Assembly (NCBI GenBank): GCA_032622095.1
Contig: CP136061.1
Coordinates: forward strand, 95,229,345 to 95,293,344
Direction: 5' to 3'
Length of the DNA stretch: 64,000 nucleotides
Origin: Siphonodentalium dalli
Lineage: Eukaryota; Mollusca; Scaphopoda; Gadilida; Siphonodentaliidae
Each line of letters starts with the position of its first letter. The first letter of the stretch is position 1. A program made the translations under genes and the position numbers. Positions 32,334 to 43,400 of this stretch are shown in pieces. Under the pieces are notes generated by a model, which saw nothing but the letters and a program-made list of their open reading frames with translations, ran no database searches and was not told where the DNA came from.

Positions 32334-32599
32334 CCCTGTCTAACTTACTCGCGGCCATATTGGATCCGCCAGGTCCGGTTCCGTGGTTTTAGTGCTACAG
32401 TTCAAAGTTTTGCAGTAGCATTTCCATATATGACATAAATGGAAGTCATGAATATTCAAAAGCTCCATATATGGAAATGCTACTCCAGAACTTTTAGTCC
32501 AGGAGATATTGGTCGACCTCTGCACCCCCCCCCCCCAGGACTCAACTTCACCCCACTAATTTTCTTCCTTAAGGTCTCCTCTAATTTTTTTCACTTGTT

Positions 32600-33780
32600 A
32601 ACAAGAAAAAAAAGTGGCCGCAGAGACTCCAGACAAGATGGCGTCCATCATGGCGGCCATTTTTTTAAATGCACCAGGTCTCTTTGATCGCCATTATAGT
32701 AAAGATGATAGCGCATGCGGTCTTTTTTTCCGCTCGATTCGTTATGCTAATATACAACCCTTACAAATTAGCCAAAAATCCGACATCAGAATCCAATATG
32801 GCGGCCAAGATGGCCGCCGAAATGTGAAAATATGCTATTTTTCTGACATGTTACCACCTTTCGTTTGTTTCTGTGGGAAAATGTTAGAATTTTTGCGTCA
32901 TGTTATACATTTATCATATAGAGGAGTCATTGGCGAACACACGGGGATCATAATATGCATTCATTGCGTGATATTTTTGTCCGATATCACGTTTTCCCAA
33001 ATGCCGGTATCATAGGTCAAAGCCGAATCTCCGTTAATAACGCGATGTTATGTATCGAATCAATGAATGTTATTGCTATTATAACAACACCCATGCATAT
33101 ATATTTGCAGGAGATACTCGAGCTAGGATTTCTCTTATACCTGAGTTGAGGAATATTTACCCAAATCCAAGATGGCGGCCAAAATGGCCACCAGAAATAA
33201 AAAATCGCCGAAAATCGCTGATTTTAACATCAGTGAGCATTATTGTCATGACAACTCCACACCTGCTTACTATTGTAAGTTGGGAACACTTAGGCGAAGA
33301 ACTTTCCTTGTACCATATTGAAATAAAAGTCCCCCAAATTCAAAATGGCGCCCACAATGGCGGACAGATTTTGAAAAATCACCGAAATTTCCTCATATTC
33401 ACATCATTGGGCATTATTGTCGAGACAACTCCATCCATGCGTACAGTTGAGTTGGAAATACTGAGGTGAAGTAATTACCTTGCATCTCATGCAAGAAATG
33501 GTTTTCCAAATCGAAGATGGCGGCCAAAATGGCGACCGAAATTTAAAAACACGCCTACATTCCTTTACTTTCTTAGGATGGGCGTTATTATTCGCGATTT
33601 CTACCCACCATTACATGTTGATATGTATGAATTATTCATTAGGGTTTGGCAAGTGATACTCAGTCAATATGGCGGCCAAACTGGCAGGCAGAAATTGAAA
33701 AGAAGCCGATATTATCACATACTAATTTCAACTTTTTGTCATAATATTGATTTGTATAAACGAAACGGTACATAATATAA
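32600..33780 (+). repeat. Foldback left arm, ATGGCGGCC subunit array
   Basis: Six subunits carry paired cores such as AAGATGGCGGCCAAAATGGCC at about 32639, 32796, 33169, 33343, 33514 and 33668. The last four are spaced 154-174 bp. Each core is followed by GAAAAATCRCC-like and CATTATTGTC-like words. The frames across this arm recur in the right arm only because the DNA is duplicated. Confidence 0.85.
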
Positions 33781-34739
33781 GCCACCTATTAGTTCCAATG
33801 TAAGTCGTAGCCTTTTGGGAGGATGAAAACCCACAATCGCAATGTGGCATTTCAAAATCCATTCTCCACTAAGGGCTCATACTGGCCGTAACCGTATATA
33901 GGCGCGCGCCGAATAGTCATATTATGATTTCCAAGAATCAAAACAACAGTACCTGAGCTTATTCTGAATTGCCACATTCAGTATTATCTAGACTCGTTTC
34001 CATCTCTTCGTCAGATTAATCTATCTCACTCACAACAAAAGTTCACTACTCTTCTTTGTAGGAGTGTGCCACTAATCGGAATGTTTCAAACAATACATAT
34101 GCCCGGTGTCCAGCTCACGTGTTTGTTTCGAAAACTTGGAATTCTTAGCGAGCTTCATTCGTGCTATAGCTTATGGTATAATTCAGATGCTACATATGGG
34201 GTATATGCGTCATCTTGTGCGATACACTATAAAGGTATTCGGTCGATGCGTATACTAGCTTTCAGAAGGACCTATCTATCTGCGTATTGTCAGCTTTGGT
34301 GGCCTAATGGGGATAACAACGTGTACACCTGGTGATCTTCCCAAACAGCCACTTCTCAATATATGGTTTATCAATTCACATACTCATCTAATGCACTGAC
34401 GTACCCGGACAACTTATGTATATGGCTTCGAATGTTGAAAGCCCGACATTTGACGGATGTATTTCTGCTTAGGCGTAGCCGTAGAAGACCATGATGCATA
34501 ATATACCCAAACTCATTGAGCATGATCATAAGAACAAGCTTGTTGGCGTCCAGCAATCGTTTCACCGAACAGATCCAAGCAGATGATAACAATACACACG
34601 GTGCTAGTTTGTGGGTATGTGTCATGACAGTGGAAATGAAATTGGACCATGACTGCACCGCCCCTCATTTTGTTATGATTTAGATTCCGACAGGATCTCA
34701 TGTGTGGCTTTGCCTTCCTTGTATGCTAAGAGTGTATGT

Positions 34740-35050
34740 TCCCATCCGTTTGGAAGCCGTTCTTAAACAACTGGACCAGGAGTATGCCATTGGCTACTGC
34801 TGTATAAGCCCCACCAAGACTGGGGTGTAGTCTTAAAGGCGATACCTTTGATAGTTGGTTGATATGTCATGCTCACGCTGGGTGGTATGGTTCAAGAATG
34901 TACAAATGCCATCAACAAAAGGGTGAAATGTTCAACGCGAAGAACATCCAGAGGAATGTTACGTTGATGAGCATTTGCATTCAGTTCAACAAACGTTGGT
35001 ACACAAAGTGATTTCTTGGTAACATCACCAATGCGACCATTGTCCTGCAT
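34740..35050 (-). pseudogene. Decayed coding remnant in foldback centre
   Basis: The minus strand has a 52-codon frame starting MQDNGRIGDVTKKSLCVPTF and ending ...LLMAFVHS, near 35045-34890. After a stop and frame change it continues with protein-like text (GIAFKTTPQSWWGLYSSSQW, then LPNGWEHTLLAYKEG). The composition suggests a broken reading frame, perhaps of a captured gene or transposase. The family is not recognised. Confidence 0.25.
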
Positions 35051-36339
35051 GAGACATTAACTACTATATTCTAAAGTTATATATATAAAGCTATATGATC
35101 ACAAAGGTCGCGTTCCCCAACGTCCACAGCCATCGAGACTGTAAATTGTTCTTCAAATACATAGTGAAATAAATGCACCACAGTTCCTGACATTTTCTTG
35201 AATAATATCGCCCACACATTGACCCTAACCCCGAGAGAGGATAACAAAACACGCATACATTCATGCTTTTAAGACATTATCCTTTAGTCCATCCGACTGT
35301 TTTGAGGGAGGCTAGCATAGTATTATCCAGGCAAAAGTGTGCGTAGTTGAATCAGAAATGCTTCGAAACGAATGTGGAAATACAATCTTACCACACCAAA
35401 TAAAACCGACACGCATGCCATTCGATATCTTAAACATGCACCAGGTGTAGGGGTGGTGTATACAGTGGCCCATTTCATTCCCAGTATCATGGCGCATGTC
35501 CACAAACTAGCACCGCGAGCATTGTTCTTCTCTGCTGGGAGATATTCGACGAGACAACTGCGGGGCGTCACACAGTTTGCTTCGGATAATGGTCAAGAAG
35601 TGTGGGTAGTCTGTACACTAGGGTCTTCTCCTTAGTAGATAGACATCTGTCCAAGGGAATGAGACAGCTAGCAACCTTCGGAACACTGTCGAAGTTGTCC
35701 ACATATGCCAATGCGTTCGCTGAGTTTGTGAGTTGATAAACCATATATTGAGAAGTGACTAGCTAACTGGTTCGCCAGGTGTACATGTCGTTATCCCATG
35801 GGGTATGAGACACATACATAGATATGACCTTCTGTAAGCTTGTATACTCATCGGCCATATGCCTTCCTAGTTCAAGATGACGCACAAATATCATATTTAG
35901 CAAATATATAAAATCGTAAGCTAGACACCGGAAAATGAATTGTTTGAAACGTTATGATTAGAGGGACCCTACTCCCAGGAAGTGGTGAATAATTTGTCGG
36001 TGTGAGCGACCTAGATTTATCAGACAAAGAAATGGAAGCTGGTCCAGATAATTATGGAGGTGACGTAGCAAATCAGAATCTGTTATCAGGTAATTGTTCT
36101 GATATAACTATTCGGCGCACCTCGCTTACGGCCATTATAGGTGCTAAGTGGAGACTGGATTTCGAAATGCCACATCGCGATATCAATGGTGGTTTTTCAT
36201 CTTTTCAGAAGGATACGAGCTATGTTATGCGTTTTTATACCTTTAAGTTGAACTAGCAGATGATTTATGTACAATTTCGTCCATACATACCGATATTATG
36301 ACAAAAAGTTGAAATTAATATGTGAAAATATCGATTTCT

Positions 36340-37460
36340 TTTCAATTTCTAGCCGCCAATTTAGCAGCGATCTTGGCTGTGAGTACCAATTGCCAAACCC
36401 TAATGAATACTTCATATGACTATTCCATATCAACATGTAATGGTGGATAGAAATCGCGAAACAATAACGCCCATCCTAAGAAAGTAAAGGAATGTAGACT
36501 TGTTTTCAAATTTCGGTCGCCATTTTGGCCGCCATCTTCAATTTGGAAAACAATTTCTCTTGCATGAGATGTAAGGTAATTACTTCACCTCAGTATTTCC
36601 AACTCAACTGTACGCATGGATGGAGTTGTCTCGACAATAATGCCCAATGATGTGAATATGAGGAAATTTCGGTGATTTTTCAAAATCTGTCCGCCATTGT
36701 GGGCGCCATTTTGAATTTGGGGGACTTTTGTTTGGATATGGTACAAGGAAAGTTCTTCGCCTAAGTGATCCCAACTTACAATAGTAAGCAGGTGTGGAGT
36801 TGTCATGACAATAATGCTCATTGATGTTAAAATCAGCGATTTTCGGAGATTTTTTATTTCTGGTGGCCATTTTGGCCGCCATCATGGATTTGGGTAAATA
36901 TTCCTCAACTCAGGTAAAAGAGGAATCCTAGCTCGAGTATCTCCTGCAAATATATATGCATGTGTGTTGCTATAATAGCAATAACATTCATTGATTCGAA
37001 ACATAACATCGCGTTATTAACGGAGATTCGGCCTTGACCTATGATACCGGCATTTGGGAAAACGTGATATCGGACAAAAATATCACGCAATGAATGCATA
37101 TTATGGTCCCCGTGTGTTCGCCAATGACTCCTCTATATGATAAATGTATAATATATGGCAAAATTTTTAACATTTTCCCACAGAGACAAACGAAAGGTGG
37201 TAACATGTCAGAAAAATAGCATATTTCCACATTTCGGCGGCCATCTTGGCCGCCATATTGGATTCTGATGTCGGATTTTTGGCTAATTTGTAAGGGTTGT
37301 ATATTAGCATAACGAATCGAGCGGAAAAAAGACCGCATGTGCTATCAGCTTTACTATAATGGCGATCAAAGAGACCTGGTGCATTAAAAGAAAATGGCCG
37401 CCATGATGGACGCCATCTTGTCTGGAGTCTCTGCGGCCACTTTTTTTTCTTGTTAACAAG
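36340..37460 (-). repeat. Foldback right arm, ATGGCGGCC subunit array
   Basis: Inverse of 32600-33780. Cores in complement form (GGCCGCCAT) occur at about 36348, 36521, 36690, 36864, 37240 and 37397 with matching spacing. Confidence 0.85.
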
Positions 37461-37856
37461 TGAAAAAAATTAGAGGAGACCTTAAGGAAGAAAATTAGTG
37501 GGGTGAAGTTGAGTCCTGGGGGGGGTGCAGAGGTCGACCAATATCTCCTGGACTATTTGATCTGTAGCAATAAAACAACCGGGCTGCATGGAAGAATTTC
37601 TGATACCACGGAACCAGACCTGCATGGTGGATCTAATAAGGCCGCGAATTAATGACATGATAGGGCGTATTGGGTGGGGGTGAAAGGCATAAACCATGTT
37701 CCAAATGACAGGAGTGGTATAATATACTGAATGAGGCGAAGTTGTAGTGGCATGTGCGGAAACCACCTAGCTAATCTTGGGTGACCGTTCATGGTCGTAC
37801 ACGGTAGTATTGAACACCAGGGACACGCAAATAGAAAACTAACATCTTTTTAATAT

Positions 37857-38344
37857 TTAAAGGTACTCAACCCGTAAAGAGGGTCCCCATCTCAACAGAT
37901 TCCAACAACAACAATCCGATCAGAGGGTCCTATATTACTATTTCTTTGGCTTTGGGGGTAAAAAATATTTGATTCGAGTCGAGGAACCCATCAAACAAAG
38001 CTCAGAGTTATTAGATATTGATTTTTGAAAATTCTTATGTTCTCGAGATGAGTACTTATAACTGCCGTCAATTTGGTAACCTGCTCGAGATATTACGCCA
38101 AAATTCTATTCAAACAGACAAGGATGGATAACTCTATAATCAAGTGGGTAATAATAACGAATTTTTGACTATCTTCTGGGCCAGAAAGAATTCCCGATAA
38201 TGAAAAATAATAGATTTCTAAAATCGATATCTAACAAATCTGAGCTTTGATGGGTGACTTCCTCGACTCGAATCAAATATTTTTGACCCCCGAAGCCATT
38301 GAAATAGTAATTGAGAGGAGTTTTATCGGGTTGAGTACCTTTAA
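37857..38344 (-). mobile_element. TTAA-target AGGTACTCAACCCG element, copy 3
   Basis: Bounded by TTAA (37857-37860 and 38341-38344) with termini AGGTACTCAACCCG and CGGGTTGAGTACCT. It is 488 bp like copy 1 and in the opposite orientation. The two are very similar over the full length. Confidence 0.9.
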
Positions 38345-38353
38345 TATTTCAAA

Positions 38354-38798
38354 TTAAAGGTACTCAATCAGAGGGTCTCCATATCATCACATTCCAACAA
38401 GAACGACAACATATTTTGAAATGCCGCTTCAGTTATTAGAATCTAATAATTGCCCAAATATAACGAAAAGCACAATCATCTATAGTATAAAATTCCACAA
38501 AACCTGTTATTTATCAACATTTTGTTCAACGAAATTTTGCCGGTTTGTCAAATATCTAACACAAAAAGTCACTTGATTTTAGAGTTATCCATCTTAAACC
38601 CGCAATTTGGTCAATGAAATTCTTCTCTTTGACTGTCTATTGGGCCACCTAAAATAATAGATTTCAAACATCGATATTTGATCACTCTGAGCTGTGATGG
38701 ATGGGTTCCTCGACTCGAATCAAATGTTTTACCCCCCCCCCCCCCGAAGCCAAGGAAATAGTAATTTGCGAGCGTTGATTCGGGTTGAGTACCTTTAA
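38354..38798 (+). mobile_element. TTAA-target AGGTACTCAATC element, copy 4
   Basis: Bounded by TTAA at 38354-38357 and 38795-38798. The 445-bp subtype matches 29891-30334 in the same orientation. It lies 9 bp from copy 3. The left terminus has lost the CCG after CAAT. Confidence 0.88.
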
Positions 38799-39019
38799 CA
38801 AACGTATAGCATTATACATGTGCAGTATAGTATAATAAATCTAACAATGTTATGATTTCACATTACTCTAGGAGTTAAGATTATAATAATTCATGTTTAC
38901 AAACACCTCATCATGTCACACTCGCAATATCATGCAATTTGATCAGTGATTAATTATTGAAGCATTTGTGAGGCACGGGCACTCATGGTCCCGCTCTTTA
39001 AAAATACGCTCTTTAAAAA

Positions 39020-40336
39020 ATCGTCAGTTGTGGGTTGCACCCCACAATTTACTCAAACAAAAGATCGCACCCCACAAGTATTCATGGGTATGTGCAGTCA
39101 CCCCACAAGTATACTTTGGCCAGTACGTCCATCCGTCCACCGTCCGTCCGTCCGTCAACAATTCTTTGAACATCTTCTCCTCTGGAACCAATGGACCGAA
39201 TGAGTTCATATTTGGTGTGGATGTTCCTTATGTGACTCACATTCAGATTTGTTCAAATGAGGTCACTGGGTCAAATAGTTGCGAAGCCAGGGCCATAACT
39301 CTTTCCCTCCATAGTAATTCTTTTAAGCATCTTCTCAAATACCATCTGGCCAAATGGGTTCATATTTGGTTTGAATGATCCTTGGGTGACTGGGGTTCAG
39401 ATTTGTTCAAATGAGGTCACTGGGTCAAATGTGGGCGGGGCCAGGAACACAACTCTTAACAAATTTTTTTTAATTTTTTTACTTTAATTGAGATTAATTT
39501 CTTGCTCAATCAGGCTCAATTTAAAAAAAAATAACACCATTATAACATCCACCAGGGTGACAACAAAATTTGGTTTAAATCAGTCTAAAATCGAGAACAT
39601 GCTTAAACCATATAGAAGTCACATTGATTATAAAGTAATAAATGAAATGGCAGTGTTAACAAAATCTGTTTGGAATGACAGCATTGATTAATAGCCTAAA
39701 TTTCTCTGCCTGTAAGAGAGTTTGTATATAAATTACCCTGCTTATGATAACAACTCCACTCCCAAGGCCAAGTGTGAATGGTGAATCTGACAGTTAGGCC
39801 AGTAAAACTAAATACCTGTTTTCTCAGGCGATTACATATCGGAAACTGGATGAGAAAGATGGAGGCATGTTCTTAGCTTACCTGAGATGAAGAATTGAGA
39901 CATATTTTGTGTGGATGCTCCCTAGGTGGCTGGGATTCAGTTCTGTTCAAATGGGGGTCACATGGTCAAAAAAGTGGCATAGCTAGGAACCTAACTCTTT
40001 CCATCCATAGCAATTCTTAAAACATCTTCTCAAGAATCTAGGGACCTAACTCTTTCCATCCATAGTAATTCTTAAAACATCTCAAGAATCATCGGGACTA
40101 TTTACCTTATAATTGGTATGGAAGGTTTTTGGGTGACGGGGATACAGATGTGTTAAAATGAGGTCACCTGGTCAAATAAGGGCGGAGCCAGGGACGTAAC
40201 TTGGCCATCCATTGTAATTCTTAAAATGTCTTCCTATCAAGAACCATAAGACCTATTCAGCTTATATTTGGTATGGGTGACTAGGATTCAGAATTGGTCA
40301 GAGCCAGTGACATAATTCTTTCCCTCATCAGTTATT
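39020..40336 (+). mobile_element. Mollusc-type dispersed repeat, long copy
   Basis: GTCCGTCCGTCC tracts at 39120-39160 lead into three or more rounds of GATTTGTTCAAATGAGGTCA, GTTGCGAAGCCAGGGCC and CTTTCCCTCCATAGTAATTC-type blocks, at about 39245, 39395, 39940 and 40150. The roughly 150-200-bp internal period is degenerate. A short unrelated AT-rich piece (39450-39900) interrupts it. Same family as 7563-8004 in the opposite orientation. Confidence 0.65.
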
Positions 40337-40483
40337 AGCTCAACTTACTTTGTAAGTTTGAGCTATTGCCATGGATTGGCGTCCGTCGTCCTTGTGTCCA
40401 TGTGTCCGTCAACAATTTCCTTCCCCGCGGGAGCTCCATGAATTCCGTTCCCAGTTCCCAGTTCCCAGTTCCCTATTCTCCTA
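40337..40483 (+). repeat. Repeat 5' end truncated at the satellite border
   Basis: Hairpin AGCTCAACTTAC/GTAAGTTTGAGCT (40337-40364) is followed by GGCGTCCGTCGTCC and GTCCGTCAACAATTTCC, the expected start of another copy of the dispersed repeat. It is cut off by GTTCCCA repeats (40446-40477) and then the satellite. This is the physical edge of the array. Confidence 0.7.
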
Positions 40484-43400
40484 AAATTACACTTTTCGTT
40501 ACTAAATCGGCTGCCGTATCCTGAGTCATGGTGGAAACCCGGGAATCCTTGTATTTTCGTGCGGTGCCATCCCGCGGGCAACTATAGGAAAGTCACGCGA
40601 CCATGCAGCCCCTTCCAAATTTTCTAAAATTGGGCTGAAGTCGTGCATGGGGTGTCAAAATAGCACTTTTCGTTACTAAATCGACTGCCGTATCCTGAGT
40701 CATGGTGGCCACCCGGGAATTCTTGTATTTTCGTGCGGTGCCACCCCGCGGGCAACTATATCAAAGTCACGCGACCATACAACCCCTTCCAAATTTTCTA
40801 AAATTGGGCTGAAGTCGTGCATGGGGTGTCAAAATTGGACTTTTCGTTACTAAATCGGCTGCGTAGCCAGAGTCATGGTGGCCACCCGGGAATCCTTGTA
40901 TTTTCGTGCGGTGCCACCCCGCGGGCAACTATAGCAAAGTCACTCGACCATGCACCCCCTTCCAAATTTTCTAAAATTGGGCTGAAGTCGTGCATGGGGT
41001 GTCAAAATAGCACTTTTCGTTACTAAATCGACTGCCGTATCCTGAGTCATGGTGGCCACCCGGGAATTCTTGTATTTTCGTGCGGTGCCACCCCGCGGGC
41101 AACTATATCAAAGTCACGCGACCATGCACCCCCTTCCAAATTTTCTAAAATTGGGCTGAAGTCGTGCATGGGGTGTCAAAATAGCACTTTTCGTTACTAA
41201 ATCGGCTGCCGTATCTTTAGTCATAGTTGCCACCTGGGAATTATTGTATTTTCGTGCGGTGCCACCCCGCGGGCAAATATATCAAAGTCACGCGACCATG
41301 CACCCCCTTCCAAATTTTCTAAAATTGGGCTGAAGTCGTGCATGGGGTGTCAAAATAGCAATTTCCGTTACTAAATCGGCTGCCGTATCCTGAGTCATGG
41401 TGGTCACCCGGGAATTCTTGTATTTTCGTGCGGTGCCACCCCGCGGGCAACTATAGGAAAGTCATGCGACTATGCACCCCCTTGCAAATTTTCTAAAATT
41501 GGGCTGAAGTCGTGCATGGGGTGTCAAAATTGGACTTTTCGTTACTAAATCGGCTGCCGTATCCTGAGTCATGGCGACCACCTGGGAATTCTTGTATTTT
41601 CGTGCGGTGCCATCCCGCGGGCAACTATAGGAAAGTCACGCGACCATGCACCCCCTTCCAAATTTTCTAAAATTGGGCTGAAGTCGTGCATGGGGTGTCA
41701 AAATTGGACTTTTCGTTACTAAATCGGCTGCCGTATCCTGAGTCATGGTGGCCACCCGGGAATTCTTGTATTTTCGTGCGGTGCCACCCCGCGGGCAACT
41801 ATATCAAAGTCACGCGACCATGCAACCCCTTCCAAATTTTCTAAAATTGGGCTGAAGTCGTGCATGGGGTGTCAAAATTGGACTTTTCGTTACTAAATCG
41901 GCTGCGTAGCCAGAGTCATGGTGGCCACCAGGGAATCCTTGTATTTTCGTGCGGTGCCACCCCGCGGGCAACTATAGCAAAGTCACTCGACCATGCACCC
42001 CCTTCCAAATTTTCTAAAATTGGGCTGAAGTCGTGCATGGGGTGTCAAAATAGCACTTTTCGTTACTAAATCGACTGCCGTATCCTGAGTCATGGTGGCC
42101 ACCCGGGAATTCTTGTATTTTCGTGCGGTGCCACCCCGCGGGCAACTATATCAAAGTCACGCGACCATGCACCCCCTTCCAAATTTTCTAAAATTGGGCT
42201 GAAGTCGTGCATGGGGTGTCAAAATAGCACTTTTCGTTACTAAATCGGCTGCCGTATCTTTAGTCATAGTTGCCACCTGGGAATTATTGTATTTTCGTGC
42301 GGTGCCACCCCGCGGGCAAATATATCAAAGTCACGCGAACATGCACCCCCTTCCAAATTTTCTAAAATTGGGCTGAAGTCGTGCATGGGGTGTCAAAATA
42401 GCAATTTCCGTTACTAAATCGGCTGCCGTATCCTGAGTCATGGTGGTCACCCGGGAATTCTTGTATTTTCGTGCGGTGCCACCCCGCGGGCAACTATAGG
42501 AAAGTCACGCGACTATGCACCCCCTTGCAAATTTTCTAAAATTGGGCTGAAGTCGTGCATGGGGTGTCAAAATTGGACTTTTCGTTACTAAATCGGCTGC
42601 CGAATCCTGAGTCATGGCGGCCACCTGGGAATTCTTGTATTTTCGTGCGGTGCCACCCCGCGGGCAACTATATCAAAGTCACGCGACCATGCACCCCCTT
42701 CCAAATTTTCTAAAATTGGGCTGAAGTCGTGCATGGGGTGTCAAAATTGGACTTTTCGTTACTAAATCGGCTGCCGTATCCTGAGTCATGGTGGCCACCC
42801 GGGAATTCTTGTATTTTCGTGCGGTGCCACCCCGCGGGCAACTATATCAAAGTCACGCGACCATGCACCCCCTTCCAAATTTTCTAAAATTGGGCTGAAG
42901 TCGTGCATGGGGTGTCAAAATTGGACTTTTCGTTACTAAATCGGCTGCGTAGCCAGAGTCATGGTGGCCACCCGGGAATCCTTGTATTTTCGTGCGGTGC
43001 CACCCCGCGGGCAACTATAGCAAAGTCACTCGACCATGCACCCCCTTCCAAATTTTCTAAAATTGGGCTGAAGTCGTGCATGGGGTGTCAAAATAGCACT
43101 TTTCGTTACTAAATCGACTGCCGTATCCTGAGTCATGGTGGCCACCCGGGAATTCTTGTATTTTCGTGCGGTGCCACCCCGCGGGCAACTATATCAAAGT
43201 CACGCGACCATGCACCCCCTTCCAAATTTTCTAAAATTGGGCTGAAGTCGTGCATGGGGTGTCAAAATAGCACTTTTCGTTACTAAATCGGCTGCCGTAT
43301 CCTTAGTCATGGTTGCCACCTGGGAATTATTGTATTTTCGCGCGGTGCCACCCCGCGGGCAAATATATCAAAGTCACGCGACCATGCACCCCCTTCCAAA

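Larger units (their letters stand above)
32334..37680. mobile_element. Giant foldback-like element, about 5.3 kb
   Basis: The whole block is an imperfect palindrome centred near 35.0 kb. Outer ends share CGCGGCC...GGATC and GGTTCCGTGGT, then CCAGGAGATATTGGTCGACC. Middle parts share the ATGGCGGCC-bearing subunits, and inner parts share TTCTCAATATATGGTTTATC (34350 plus, 35745 minus) and GGTGCTAGTTTGTGG. Long inverted arms made of tandem subunits are the hallmark of foldback (FB/Galileo-type) transposons. No intact transposase is present. The exact termini and target duplication are not clear. Confidence 0.85.

Noticed and set aside
32614-33469. Frames of 133 and 139 residues shared with 36585-37338
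   Set aside because: Shared only because the foldback arms are DNA copies; internal repeats and alternating open frames argue against protein selection.
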